Counted from the first letter of the stretch, positions 48,569 through 62,030 are shown. The stretch is DNA of 64,000 nucleotides from Silene latifolia (GCF_048544455.1 NC_133537.1:314422238-314486237); one strand, 5' to 3'. Program-made: numbers and translations. The notes: generated by a model not told the origin, from the letters alone.

Positions 48569-49408
48569 TTACGTCCCCGTAACCACACATACCTGATCAA
48601 AAAGAGACGGATACCGCTCCCTCATAGCCTCCTTCGCCTCCCAAGTAGCCTCCTCAACCTCATGGTTAGACCAAAGAACCTTAAGCAAGATCGTTTTCCC
48701 ATGTCTAGTTTTCCTAACCTTGCGATCAAGAATCTGTTTCGGCACCTCAAGATAAGACAATGACTCATCCAACTCGATGTTCTCTACATCTAACACATGT
48801 GAAGGATAACTCACATACTTCCACAACTGAGACACACGAAACACATTATGCACTCTATCCAAAGCAGCTGGTAAAGCTAACCGGTAAGCAACCTCACCCA
48901 CACGATCCAAAATCTCATATGGTCCGATAACCTTCTGGCTCAGCTTCCCTTTCTTCTCAAATCTCATGACCCCACGCATAGGAGACACCTTCAAAAGAAC
49001 TTTGTCCCCAACCTGAAAGTCTATGTCACGACGATGTAAATCTGCATAATTCTTTTGTTGATCCCCGGCCGCTTTCATCTTCTGTCTGATCAGCTTAACC
49101 TGTTCAACCCTCTCTTGTACTATCTCTGGCCCTAAAACCACTACCTCAGCTCTATCCTCCCAGCAAATCGAACTCTTAAATCTCCTCCCATATAAAGCCC
49201 CAAACGGTGCCATGCATATACTGGTGTGATAGCTATTGTTATAAGAAAACTCAATTAGGTCCAATCTCTGTTCCCAGCTACCACCAAAATCTATAACACA
49301 AGCTCGCAACATGTCCTCTAAAGTCTTGATGGTCCTCTCCGTCCGGCCATCTGTCGCAAGATGAAATGCAGTACTCATCTTGAAGGTAGTTCCCATCAAC
49401 TCCTGCAA
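48569..49408 (-). pseudogene. Integrase C-terminal half with chromodomain-like tail
   Basis: It begins after a TGA that interrupts integrase and carries the catalytic Glu region (TDGRTERTIKTLEDMLRAC) and the GPY-like block (GPYEILDRVGEVAYRLALP). The tail, ILDRKVRKTRHGKTILLKVL followed by EEATWEAKEAM, is a degenerate chromodomain. It would target integration to heterochromatin marks in intact relatives. Confidence 0.75.
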
Positions 49409-49423
49409 CTCTTTCCAAAACCA

Positions 49424-50770
49424 TCATATGAACCTCGCATCTCTATCGGAAACTATATCCTTAGGCACCCCATGCAAACGAACCACATGCTTCCTATAAG
49501 CCAAAGCTAACTGTATCTTGGTCCAATTATCTTTCATCGGTACAAAGTAAGCTGACTTGGTCAGACGATCCACTATAACCCATATCATGTTATTACCTTG
49601 TTGACTCCTCGGTAAACCCACGATAAAATCCATAGAAATGGACTCCCATTTCCACTCAGGTACCTCAAGAGACTGAATCTTACCTTGTGGTCGTCGCTGC
49701 TCCCCTTTAACTCTCTGACCTGTCAAACAACGAGCCACGAACTCAGCTATTTCCTTCTTCATCCCAGGCCACCAGAAAGTCTTCTTCAAATCTTTATATA
49801 GCTTGTCACCGCCTGGATGTACCGAATATGGTGTGCAATGAGCCTCTGTCATGATCATCTTTTTCAACTCCTCATCACTAGGAATACACCATCTCCCATC
49901 AAATCTCACACTGTCATCTATATGAATAGAGAATCTAGATACTGTCCCTTTCTCTACTCCAGCTCTCCACTCCTCAATCTTAGGATCCAACGCCTGTTTC
50001 TTGCGAATATCCTCATAAAGATCTGGCTCCGCTGTCAAATCCCTTATAGTATCCCCTTTCTGTATCATATGTATCCCCATCTTCCCCACTTCATCTCTCA
50101 TCCTCATCAAAGACATGGTTGTGCATAGAGAATGCACACTCTTCCTTCTCAAGGCATCTGCAACCACATTAGCTTTCCCTTCATGGTATATAATATCCAT
50201 GTCATAATCCCCAATCAACTCTATCCACCTCCCCTGTCTCATGTTCAACTCTTTTTGAGTGAAGATATACTTGAGACTCTTGTGATATGAAAACACCTTA
50301 AAGGTCGCCCCATAAAAATAGTGCCTCCAAATCTTGAGAGCAAACACAACCGCACCCAACTCTAGATCATGTGTCGGATAGTTCTCCTCATAAGGCTTCA
50401 ATTGCCTAGAAGCATACGCAATCACTTTCCCATTCTGCATCAACACACAACCCAACCCATTCTTTGAAGCATCTGTGTACACTTCAAAGTTCTCACTCCC
50501 TTCAGGTAATGCTAAGATTGGAGCTGTGGTCAAACGCTCCTTTAATGTTTGGAACGCCGTCTCACAACTTTCATCCCAACGAAACCTGTTCTCTTTCCTC
50601 ATCAAAGCTGTCATAGGTCTGGCTATCTTAGAAAAGTCTTTCACGAACCGTCGATAGTACCCTGCCAAACCCAAGAAACTCTTAATCTCAGCCACATTCT
50701 TCGATGCTTCCCACCGAGTAAGCGCCTCTATCTTTGCAGGATCCACAGCAACACCCTTCTTTGAGATCAC
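49424..50770 (-). pseudogene. RT connection, RNase H and integrase N-terminal half
   Basis: RNase [17 protein letters not shown], then [20 protein letters not shown] and [10 protein letters not shown]. Integrase follows: the HHCC finger is visible as [12 protein letters not shown]...[10 protein letters not shown], with the second Cys of the CxxC pair changed to Gly, and the first two acidic residues are in SMDFIVGLP and VSDRDARF. Two stops separate it from the RT frame near 50785, and a TGA ends it at 49424. Confidence 0.75.
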
Positions 50771-50797
50771 ATGCCCCAGAAAAGCAACCTACGCTAA

Positions 50798-51925
50798 CTA
50801 GAACTCACACTTAGACAACTTTGCATACAGCTTATTATCTCGCAAAGTCTGTAACACTATCCTCAAATGCTCCTCATGCTCCTCCTTAATCTTAGAAAAG
50901 ACTAAGATATCGTCAATAAAGACCACCACAAACCGATCTAAAAACTGACTGAAGACCCAGTTCATCAAATCCATAAACATTGTAGGTGCATTAGACAACC
51001 CAAACGGCATCACAACATACTCATAGTGACCATACCTCGATGTAAAAGTTGTCTTTGGTATGTCCTCCTCCCGAATCTTCACCTGATGGTAACCCAACCT
51101 CAAATCGATCTTAGAAAAGACCGTTGCACCGTTCAACTGATCAAACAAATCATCTATCCTCGGCAAAGGATACTTGTTCTTCACTGTAACTCTGTCCAGC
51201 TCCCTATAATCGATGCATAACCTCAAACTCCCATCTTTCTTTATCACAAACAAGACTGGTGCTCCCCATGGTGATACACTAGGTATAATGTATCCTTTCT
51301 CAATCAGATCATCCAACTGTTTCTTCAGCTCCTCCAACTCCTTAGGACCCATACGGTACGGTGCCTTAGAGATTGGCCCCGTCCCCGGTTTCAACTCAAC
51401 ACTGAAATCTATCTCCCTCTTCGGTGGCAAACCCGGTATCTCATCTGGAAAGACATCTGGAAACTCTCCCACCACTGGTATCTGCTCAACTGTCGGACTC
51501 TCCATACTATGATCTCTCATATGGCATAAGATCAACGGACACCCCTTCCTCAGATAAGACTTCAAGGTCACTGCTGCAATCAACTTAACTTTGGGTTTGA
51601 CAACAAACCCACGATAAGACACACTAATCCCCTTAGGACCTCTCAAAGAAACCCTCTTTTGATGACAATCTATCTTAGTCTTGTACTTACCCAACCAGTA
51701 CATACCAACCATCATCTCAAAACCCTCTAAAGGAAACTCTAACAAGTCCACTAGTAGGTCAACCTGCCCAACTATCATATACACACCTCTATACAACCGC
51801 CCACAAGATACAGACTCACCCGACGGTATAAAAACTTCCTCTTTTACAGACTCATACTCACTCAAACCCAAAAGCTTAGCATGACTCGATGATACAAATG
51901 ACTGTGACGCTCCCGATTCAAACAA
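50798..51925 (-). pseudogene. Protease and reverse transcriptase of the Tekay-like element
   Basis: The protease motif reads [13 protein letters not shown]: the catalytic Asp of D(S/T)GA is Glu here, which should abolish activity. [50 protein letters not shown] and the catalytic [10 protein letters not shown]. The frame ends at a TAG after KCEF, with another stop three codons on. Confidence 0.75.
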
Positions 51926-53193
51926 AACAAAGGTAAAGACTTCATTAACAAGAAAAGTACCGATGATAACGTGAGCATCATCCTCAGCTGCTTTCTTCTC
52001 AATCGTGAACAGCTTACCACTAGTCTTCTGTCCACCTCTCTAGATAGTACTAGCTGAGGTAGACGGCTTAGCAGCTGACCCCTGGTTGTTGTTGTTCGTC
52101 GCCGGTTTCTGATATGAATATTACCGCCATTGCGATTAGCTCCACCATTGTTGTTACTCTGACCACCCCGGTTATTCCACGACCCAGCCGACCTGTTACT
52201 AGCATAACTCTGAGATGGGCCCTGAGAGAAACTCCCCTGTAATAGCCTCTGGAAACCCCCGCTCACCGCACTGGTACACTCATGTCTCTTGTGGCCCACA
52301 CCGCCACAGTTAAAGCAAGACAAGCCCCAACTGCCAATACCACCACCACCACCACGGCCACGCCCATAAGGAGCTCCACCACTGAACCCCGACCCTGAAG
52401 AGTAAGCTCTCACCTGGTTATGGCCGCCCCTCTTGTAACTAGACTGACCACCACCCTCACTCTCAGCCTTCCTCTTCTCATAAACTCTCTCTCTCGGTTC
52501 TCCTTTCGTCATCTCGACCAATCTCTCCGCTCTCTCGGCACGCTCATATACCTCCTTAACATTTGTAAGGACCCCTACCGGTAACTTCTCCATGATCTTG
52601 GGTGTCAACCCCTTCTCAAATCTCAACGCCAAGTTCTCTTGGCTCAGCCTCATGTCCTCAGCATAGCTAGATTTCTCGTTGAACTTATGGTAGTACTCAG
52701 CGACTGTCATGTCAGAAGTCATCTTAAAGTCATCAAACTCCTCCCTCAGCTTACTACGCACATGCTCCGGCACAAACTCTCGCCTCATAGCTCTCTTAAA
52801 CTCATCCCACGGTATTGCAGGTAACCCCTGCTTCATATATAAGTCCAAAGCACTCACCTTAACCTTGTCCTACCACTCACCAGCTGCTTCCCTCAAGTAG
52901 AACGCAGCTTGTTGCACTCGAAGCTCCTCTGGGCAATGATCCAGATTGAGTATATTTTCCATCTCTCTATGCCAATTATCCAGCAGAATTGGCGCCCCAG
53001 TTCCCATATACTCCTTAGGATTAAACCTCGCTATATGTATACTTATTTTGGAGTGATATAGCCCTGCCTCCTTATTTTTCCCCACTTTCTTCAAAGCCTC
53101 TGTAAGAGCATCTTGGTGCTCCAACATCTTAACAATCTCGTCCACACTCATATTTTCGGCCCTAGCATACAACGCATTTCTTTTCGGCGGCAT
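51862..53193 (-). pseudogene. Gag of the Tekay-like element
   Basis: The likely start is MPPKRNALYARAENMSV at 53193. The gag core includes DNWHREMENIL and AAFYLREAAGEW. A TAG then replaces the second Trp near 52870, and the frame resumes with ALDLYMKQGLPAIPWDEFKR. The zinc knuckle CFNCGGVGHKRHEC follows a Gly/Arg-rich stretch. A frame change near 52110 separates it from the protease, and a TAG lies near 52040. Confidence 0.75.
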
Positions 53194-54012
53194 CTTGGAA
53201 CTATATAAGAAAAGGTAAACATGAACACACATCCCATATCTTAAAACACGAAAACGGCCTGTACAACACCTACTCGATCGAGTGCCATAACCCACTCGAT
53301 CTAGTTGAGGTCACTCAATCGAGTTGCCCACTTACTCGATCGAGTGCCTCGACTCCAGAACCTGACCAGAAATCACCCAAAAAGGTACTCGATCGAGCCA
53401 ACCTCCCACTCGATCGAGTTGACCTCACTCGATCGAGTGGTCTACCCTACTCGATCGAGTGCCCAAAAAACAGACTATTGTCCAGAAACGGAAAACCACC
53501 TACTCGATCGAGTGCCCCCACTCGATCGAGTCATGCAGACTCGTATACTACCCAAATGTTCAATCTCACACTTCCAACTATCTATACCTTTATGCAAAAT
53601 GACAAACAAAATGTATATATACATATCTCTTTATATACTCAACAACGGTAACTTCCCTTCCATGTTTCTAATATGCCATGTTATAAATCAACTATCATGT
53701 CATTCATATATTCAATCAACAACATATATAATCATATCATCATCTTCCTTCACTACACATCTCTTATCCTCCACATGCATGCATCCACCGATTCATACAA
53801 CACATTACTATATAGATACATAACATACAAGGTAAACACATAGCGATCCCGACTCACATCCCATGGTGACCGATTCAAAATTGTAGGTCGAGTTCGCGAC
53901 TTTAGGTTGTCTCCCAAGTCTTTGCATTAGCTCCTACAACTCTTACCTGGGTTCATTTTAGTTTGACTCCCTATGTTCATTAGGTTCATTGGTTACAGGT
54001 TTCAAGATCGTC
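53194..54012. repeat. 5' leader of the Tekay-like element with ACTCGATCGAGT cluster
   Basis: Non-coding leader between the PBS and the gag ATG (minus strand). 53270-53545 holds about ten copies of CTCGATCGAGT at irregular 10-45 bp spacing, several of them perfect 12-bp palindromes. The ORF at 53305-53823 on plus is a translation of this repeat, not a gene. Confidence 0.75.
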
Positions 54013-54024
54013 GCTCTAATACCA
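54013..54024 (-). other. Primer binding site of the Tekay-like element
   Basis: The minus strand reads TGGTATTAGAGC three bases from the LTR, one mismatch from the initiator tRNA-Met PBS TGGTATCAGAGC. Confidence 0.75.
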
Positions 54025-54027
54025 CTT

Positions 54028-54792
54028 TGTAACACCCCCATACTCCAAGTGCCTTACCAGGACCACTTAAGGTATGAGAATGCTACCATCTCGGTTACCC
54101 GAGGCAATGATAATCAAATGGACAATAACGAAACGTATTTAAATAGTAATAAAGTTTAAGTGATACAAACCAAACCAAACCAAAACTGCTAAAAGAAATA
54201 CAAGGTTCTCAAAATTGTCAACTACTAAATAACTAAAGAGTGTTCGACACAGCGGAAGACTTCTAAAAATAGCAACGTGGTGACTCATCCCAGCTAACCC
54301 ATGTGCATCATCTCATACCTGCTCAATAACTGCTCACCATCCCCGAATAGATCACCGCAGTTTTTAAAACAATTAACGGGGTCAGTAATGATTACATAAA
54401 ACAACAGCTGCAATGAAATAATGTTACAAACAACTCAATCAGCACAACTCAATTAGCACAACTCCATCCCATCTCCACATATCTGACTACACACTGAAGT
54501 GTGTAGCCCTGCCAGAGTACCCATCGCAACAAGTACTCCTCACCGCCAGTGGGGGACCGCAGCCGTTCCCACCTAAGCCCCCCTCATCTCCATCGAGCGA
54601 TAAACCCATGTTCATTAATGTGTACATCCCTTCTGTGGCGGATTCCACAGAAGGCGAATCAAGGGAGTGAAGCCACTCCCGCAAGTGACTCCACTCAGCC
54701 AGGGACGCACCCTAAAGATCACAGACAGTTACACAACAATCAACTTATAGGAACAACAATTACCAAAACCAATGGCATTACGATAAAGAATC

Positions 54793-54837
<45 letters not shown>

Positions 54838-55488
54838 CACCATCAAAGCTATGTAACCAATACTGAGTAGGGAAACCCTACCTGGAATACAAACACCACA
54901 GATGGTCTAGCAGCTAATCAGAATCTTTCCTCAATGAATCCTCCTCCTATAACATGCATACACTCAATTACCATCATAACCATACAAATCACCCAAAAAC
55001 CTCCAACAATACCCAATTAGGGTTTTAAAGAGACTCAACAAAACATTACGAAAATTATATAAAAAGCTTACCCTCGATACAACGATCACAACAGCGTAAA
55101 GAACGAGGTAATCCGACACTCCTAGCCTTGGGATTTGTTAACAATGCGAAGAATATGACCTACGTAACTTCTCTTTTTCTCAAAAAGGTTTTTAGAAAGG
55201 TTAACAGTGATTAAGAATAGTGATGGCCACCCTTTTATATTCACTACAAAGAAAAGGTTCCATAGCGACGGATCATTAACAAAACCCGGCTAATCAACCC
55301 GTAAAACACACTTACTCGGTCGAGTAAGTAACTTAATCGATCGAGTGGCCCTTACTCGATCGAGTCCCCAACTTACTCGATCGGGTACCCTACAGGCAGA
55401 CTACTGTTTTGCGCGAAAAACTACTTACTCGACAGAGTAAGCCCCACTCGATAGAGTACCCATAGACCCATAAAACCGTAGTATTAAA
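54028..55488 (-). repeat. 5' LTR of the Tekay-like element
   Basis: Matches 46896-48325. It contains an expanded CAACAACAA microsatellite at about 54792-54836 and the ACTCGATCGAGT-type cluster at about 55312-55460. The terminal CA has mutated to AA. Confidence 0.9.
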
Positions 55489-55493
55489 AAAAC
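55489..55493. other. Target-site duplication, right (AAAAC)
   Basis: AAAAC follows the mutated LTR end GTATTAAA (GTGTTACA in the left copy). Confidence 0.75.
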
Positions 55494-56640
55494 ACACAAG
55501 GTTCAATGATTCCCACCCGCTTGCAAATGGGGTGGAGTGTGTGCATTGACTACCGTCGCCTCAATGCGGTTACCCTTAAGGATCATTTCCCCTTGCCCTT
55601 TCTAGATCAAATGCTAGAAAGGTTGGGGGGAAAAGAGTTCTATAGCTTTTTAGATGGTTATTCCGGCTATTTTCAAATCCCTATCTTACCGGAAGATCAA
55701 TCTAAAACCACCTTTACATGCCCCTTTGGAACGTTCGCATACCGAAGAATGCCTTTTAGCTTATGTAATGCACCGGGAACGTTCCAATGGTGCATGATGA
55801 GTATATTTTCCGACCTTGTTGAACGCACCTTAGAGATCTTCATGGATGATTTCACCATCCATGGAGACTCTTTTGACTCTTGCTTGGACCACCTCACCAA
55901 GGTCCTAGTATGATGCATTGACTCTCATCTAGTGTTAAACTCCGAAAAGTTTGATCTAATGGTTGAGAGTGGCATCGTATTGGGACATGTGGTATCGAAA
56001 AGAGGGATTGAAGTGGATAGGGCAAAGGTGGAAGCCATCCAAACCTTACCCTATCCCAATAATACTTGAGATGTGAGGTCGTTCCTTGGACATGCAGGTT
56101 TTTATCGTCGATTTATTAAAGATTTTTCAAAGCTTGCTAACCCCATGTGTAGGTTGCTTCATAAGGATGCGGAATTTATGTTTGATGAAGAGTGCAAGGA
56201 AGCTTTTGACACTTTGAAGTGCAAGCTAGTTTCGGCCCCAATCATCCGAGATCCTAATTGGGATCTCCCCTTCGAGATTATGACGGACGCGAGTGACTTT
56301 GCCATTGGAGCCGTCTTGCGGCAAAAGGAGGACAAAACTTCATATGTCATTCAATATGCCTCTTCCCTTCTCAACGATGCCCAAAAGAATTACACTACAA
56401 CCGAGAAGGAATTCTTGGCGGTAGTATATGCTCTTGAGAAGTTTCGATCATACTTAATAGGAGCCAAAGTAATTGTCTATACCGACCACAAGTCCATCAC
56501 TCAACTTGTGAGCAAAAAAGACACAAAACCGAGAATTATGCGGTGGGTTCTCCTATTAAGTGAATTTGACATATAGATAAGAGAGAAAAAGGGATTGGCA
56601 AATGTTGTGGCCGACCACCTTAGTCGACTACAACTTATTG
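55494..56640 (+). pseudogene. RT remainder and RNase H of the Athila-like element
   Basis: RT continues after the insertion: VCIDYRRLNAVTLKDHFPLP, FLDGYSGYFQIPI, FGTFAYRRMPFSLCNAPGTF and the catalytic IFMDDFTIHG. RNase H follows with [33 protein letters not shown] and VYTDHKS. Stops near 55912, 56068 and 56574 break the frame; each is one transition away from a codon usual at that place in relatives. Confidence 0.75.
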
Positions 56641-56699
56641 ATCAACAAATGCAAAGAATGAGGGTAGATGGGAGTTTACCTCATTAATCTCTTTATGCT

Positions 56700-57286
56700 T
56701 TGAGGATGACGGAGCCATGGTACGCCAACTTGGTAAATTACATAGTGACAAAGAAGTTTCCTACCTCTTTGTCATCAAGCCACAGAAGCAAGATCAAAGT
56801 CGATGCTCGATTTTACATATGGGATGATCCCTATCTATGGAAGATGTGTCAAGACCAAGTTATCCGAAGATGTGTACCGGATGTCGAGATACCGCCTATC
56901 CTCAAATATTGCCATGAATATGCTTGCGGAGGTCACTTTGGACCCCAAAGGACGACCCAGAAAATTCTTGAAAGCGGGTTCTATTGGCCAAACATCTTTA
57001 AAGATGCCCACATATTCACAAAGACTTGTGACAAGTGCCAACGGGTTGGAAACATATCAAAGAGGAATGAAATGCCTCAACAACCCATGCTATACTTGGA
57101 AATCTTTGATGTGTGGGGAATAGACTTCATGGGGCCATTCTCCAAATCGGATGGCTATCTTTATATTCTATTGGCGGTAGACTATGTTTCGAAATGGGTT
57201 GAGGCCATACCAACTCGAAATGATGATGCAAGAACGGTTTCAAGTTTTGTTCAAAACCATATTTTCTCAAGGTTTGGCTATCCAAG
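56700..57286 (+). pseudogene. Integrase N-terminal part of the Athila-like element, cut by insertion
   Basis: The HHCC zinc finger is complete (HEYACGGHFG...KTCDKCQRVGN). The first catalytic Asp is in WGIDFMGPF. The reading frame runs into the second LTR insertion at 57287 within RFGYPS, before the second catalytic Asp. The rest lies beyond 64000. Confidence 0.75.
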
Positions 57287-58720
57287 TGTAACACCCCCAT
57301 ACTCCAAGTGCCTTACCAGGACCACTCAGGTATAAGGATGCCACCATCTCGGTTACCCGAGGCATGATAACCATAAGACAATGAAGAAACATACTTAATT
57401 AAATAAGTTTAAGTGATTACATTACAAACCAATCAAGCAAAATACAACTGTTCTCAAACTATAAACCAAGCGAAAGGAACTGTCCTAACAAACACAGCGG
57501 AAGACTAAAGACTATGATATGTGATGACTCCATCCCTGACTAGATCCCACGCGTATCCAAGATATACCGCTTAAGCAAATCGCTCACCACCCCGAATGGA
57601 TCACCACAGTTTTTAAAACATTTAAACGGGGTCAGTACTAATCACACAACTCAATATACATCAACAATAAGATAAACAGACAATTTGAATCACACACACA
57701 CACACACACACCACCAACCAATTCCCATCATCTCAATCTCGGTTGATCGTCCACTTTGGACTACCACCTGATGGGGGACCGCAGCCCGTTCCCACCTAAG
57801 CCCCGCTCATCATACCGAGCGATAACCCTGTCCCATTAATGTGCACATCCCCTTCCGTGGCGGGTTCCACGAAGGGCGAAACTAGGGCGTGAGATCACTC
57901 CCGCAAGTGACCCCACTCAACCGAGAACGCATCTCGAGAGCCATCAACAAACACAACCACAATCACAATCACAATCACAATCATCATATCAAACAACTAA
58001 CTACAAAGACATCACCAATATCCCATTATGGGACTAATACCGAGTAGGAAATCCTACGGAAAGCATAATTATCGAGGACGGTATCTCTACAAATTTGTAT
58101 CAAAAAGGCTCTTCTACAAAACCTCCTCCTATCATACAAACATACAAACACTACCGAATCACAATCTATACAAAAACCCCCAAATCCCTAAATTAGGGTT
58201 TAACCAAATCAAAGGAAATACAATAAAAAGGGTACATAGATCTTACCCTCGACGCAAGGAACTCAACGGTCTGAATTACGACAAGAACGACCGTCGAACT
58301 CGGAATTGCTAAGAATGCGATTAGGAAGATGAACTGGTTGCTTTCTCCCTTAAACAGGGTTTTAGGTTTTGCAAAAGTGATTTAAAACAATGACGATTAT
58401 GTTTAAATACCTTAATCGCATAATTAACAAAACCCGAGAAAACTCCCCGTAAAACCGGACACTCGATCGAGTACCCAAGGTACTCGATCGAGTACCCCCT
58501 TACTCGATCGAGTACCCAAGGCTACTTGATCGAGTACCCCCTTACTCTATCGAGTACCCAAGGCTACTTGATAGAGTACCCCCTTACTCTATCGAGTACC
58601 TAAGGCTACTTGATAGAGTACCCTCTGTCGAAACTTTTCTAAAACGCAACTTACCCTTACTCGACAGAGTAAGGCCTACTCGATAGAGTACCCCAAGACT
58701 TATAAATACGGAGTATTACA
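57287..58720 (-). repeat. Left LTR of the coding-less element
   Basis: Starts TGTAACACCCCC, ends GAGTATTACA. Terminal 40 bp and internal blocks match the LTR at 46896, but the middle diverges. It has (CA)n at about 57690-57711 and a cluster of ACTCGATCGAGT and TACTTGATAGAGTA variants at about 58460-58690. Confidence 0.85.
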
Positions 58721-61700
58721 GTCTTCCCTCCTTAAAAAGAACTTCGTCCCCGAAGTTCAACCCATACATAAAAACAACCATACTGACTCGACCCAGACAC
58801 AACAACATACCTAAGAACTCAACAACTCGACCAAACATAAAACATGAACTCTTAACACCCACTCCACCAACTATGTTTACTTCCTTAACATGACTCACGA
58901 TATCGTATCCACCACATATATATCTCTCACGACACCAACTTCATACATAACCAACCACCATCCACTAACACTGCTAGCTCCATAATATCATCCACTATCA
59001 AATCCAAAATCAAGACACTCCTAGACATCAAACGGAATGTTACATTCTACCACCCTTAAAAGGAACTTCGTCCTCGAAGTTTACTCAGACTCATAACATC
59101 ATCCTCCAACTGTCAACACTACATAAAATATTCTCATACTCCGAAGCATCACCCTACTACAAGCACGGCCATGGCCTTTTATAAGTATTATCCACAAAAC
59201 AAATCCCTCCTTTACGCTACGCTAACACTCTACTTCCCATTATATTACCGCATGCACCACCATGAAAAATGTTACGTCCTCGTAACTCACTAATACTAAA
59301 TCCTTAGCTATATTTCATTACCCTCTTTACCACTATATGTCAAAGATAACCGTTTATAAACCAAACACTCACTATTCTTATATCCAAGGCTCCCGTACAT
59401 AAACATTTCTCATTCTTCAACTCATTCGGCATAGCACCTAACCTATACCATAAACTCGTAGCAAGTCGCCATACCCACTCTTCATTATTACTGCCAAACC
59501 AACATACCTCGCTATGTAAAGCACTTATCTTCCAGAAGCATAACTCTCGATCCACACTCGTTACGTATACTCACACTAGATCCTCAAGTTCTTTCCTTCA
59601 TTACCGCAAAACTCATACACAACTTAACATGACACTAATTCCCAATACCCTACACCCACTGTCTCAACAAAAGATTATGAACCACCTGCATCTTTCGGGT
59701 CATTACCACACATGTCCTACGACTCACTTGCCATTACTATGTCTACTGAAACCTTAACTAGAAAAGATCATAATTATTGTAACAACCTCTCACAACCGTG
59801 TCCCATTTATAGAACATCACTATACCATGACAACAACGAAAACATATTCAACTCTATTTCATATCATCCTCTACCTCATTCTTAACTTAACCTGGTAAAG
59901 AAAACATCAATAAGCAAGACAACTGTCTACATGTTCAACCAAAACTCACAAAGAACAACAGCAAACAAAACAACAATCTATGTATAACTGGTATGCACTT
60001 TCGAAAACTCGTATCATAATCATCCCGCCTACTCCACCACAACCGGTGACGGCATCACCACACCGCCACCAACAGCCACACCGTAGTGCGAAAATACCCG
60101 CATCACAACACTAAATATCGAGCCCGGATCACCACCCGAGGCACCACAACCACATCGATAGACATCACAACTACATACAATTCCATAAATACTGACTCAG
60201 AAATAACCTTTCGGACAAGAAAACTTACTCAAATCCACTTTACTCAATCACAACGCAACATATTATATGAATAAACAGATAAGCATCTCATAAACATCAT
60301 CTCTACCATTTCACGGAATATACATGTGTTATTAATACACATAAAATTATAACTAGCCATGTCAAATTAATCAAATTATTACCTTTTTGGATATCATTCA
60401 ATTAAACTACCGTGTCCAACATATATATTACAGAACATTCATAAAACAGCTTTATAATTATCACACCATACCACTTCTTGTGAGGTCAGAACCTCACACA
60501 AACATTTACACATATCATAGACCCGTAATAACAACCAACTAGTCAATCCTGACCACGTAAGTTACCACTCAACAAAGGTTACCGGTTGTCCGAGCTTAAC
60601 TCGCATGCCCCTCATCACATTCTTCCATTCGCATCACCAAGCACCTTTCCGCCATACATAACCATACAACTAACACTCATTATGAGAAACCACCTCCTAA
60701 GACTATGTCTTATACTTCCTGACAACCATACTTTTATCAATTCAGTCTTTACAAAATCGGCCTCTTTAGAATTGCCACTTTTCTAATATACCCTTAACCT
60801 TAACCACTAGTCAAAGACCATAACACTACCACTTTGTCAGGACATCAAACCTCTTCACTCATCTCTCGAACATCATGATTTCTTTTCTATCTTTGGTTAA
60901 CATCCCAAACAACGAACATCGAATCCATGAACAAAATTACCTCAACATTCTTCCCAATATTTTCCTTAATTGAATCATCATCCATTTCTCCACCAAAATC
61001 TCATATCATGTAGATATTCTACTAACTTCTTACTTTCCTTAATTTCTCGAAACTCATTATTAAACATGTTGTCCTGAAGCTCCCATATAACCATTAACTA
61101 ACATCCTCATGATAATATCACACATTTCGATGATTCCTTACCTTTATATCACATAACTCCGGTGAATATTTTCCTCAGCTTACTTTTATCCTTCTTTTCT
61201 CTTTACACTCAATAATACCAATTAATAGTTCAACTCATTATTCCTTCTAGCTAACTCTTTAGAAATCCAGTTACCCCTTCGTTGCTCCAAAACTCAAATC
61301 CCATTATTTCATATCGATATCATCTCACTCTTTCTTACCATAAATATGTTCTCTTATTATGCCATTAATCACCCTTGCCTCTAGTTTATCCATAAAATCA
61401 ACGTTCACTGTTCTAACAATTTCATCTCCTTTGTACCTCTCTAGAAATCAGAATTCCTTTTGTACCATTAATTGCCCAAGGAAATCACACAGTAGTTTCA
61501 TCTCTTAATAAACCAAATCTCCCAAATCCACCTCGCGACATGTCTCCACAAAGTTCACTATATACTACTCTTCTCAACTCCTTTAAAACGCACTTTCACT
61601 ACATATATCCTTACTCAACTCTATTTCTAACCATCTCCCTCCATAATTCTTTACACATCTCAAGCTGCCACTATCCGCATCCTTACTTTTCAATCTTTTT

Positions 61701-62030
61701 ATTCTCACGTTCATTATACTCACATCATCCCTTGCCCATATTCTCTTACTTTTACATTACTCAACATACAATCATGTCACTCATCTCGTCTCACACAACA
61801 TGCTCTATGCCTCAATTAAGTCTTACTAATCCCAACACATATAAATCATGTCCTCCCCACCGAACTCATACTCATCATAGGTGCCACTCTTTACACCACA
61901 AAATTGGGTAACTTACGCATCAAGACCAACATACATGTAAAACAATGCATAAAGAAGCAAAATAACGCCTTTGAATTAAACATAATATGCAACGAAGTCA
62001 AAAGATAAACATATGACCCAAAATAGGGGT
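58721..62030. other. Interior of the coding-less element
   Basis: C/A/T-rich sequence with the polypurine-tract complement at its left edge. CTTCCTTAAAAAGAACTTCGTCC-like sequence recurs at about 58725 and 59058, a short internal duplication. Only short ORFs with no retrotransposon motifs are present. Confidence 0.6.

Larger units (their letters stand above)
46896..55488 (-). mobile_element. Complete chromovirus (Tekay-like) Ty3/gypsy element nested in Athila-like RT
   Basis: LTRs 46896-48325 and 54028-55488, TSD AAAAC (46891-46895 and 55489-55493). PBS and polypurine tract are present, and gag-pol lies on the minus strand with a chromodomain-like tail after integrase, the mark of chromoviruses. 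The LTRs differ by roughly a few percent by eye, plus an expanded CAA repeat in the right copy. The coding region carries several stops and frame changes. Confidence 0.9.

Noticed and set aside
53270..53545. CTCGATCGAGT array considered as a CRISPR array
   Set aside because: Repeat is too short, spacing is irregular, spacers are related to each other, and the context is a plant retrotransposon leader.
53305..53823. 172-aa plus-strand ORF with repeated LDRV units
   Set aside because: Generated by the palindromic CTCGATCGAG repeats in non-coding leader DNA.
54549..54866. Poly-Gln protein
   Set aside because: CAA microsatellite within an LTR; the other LTR has only a short version.
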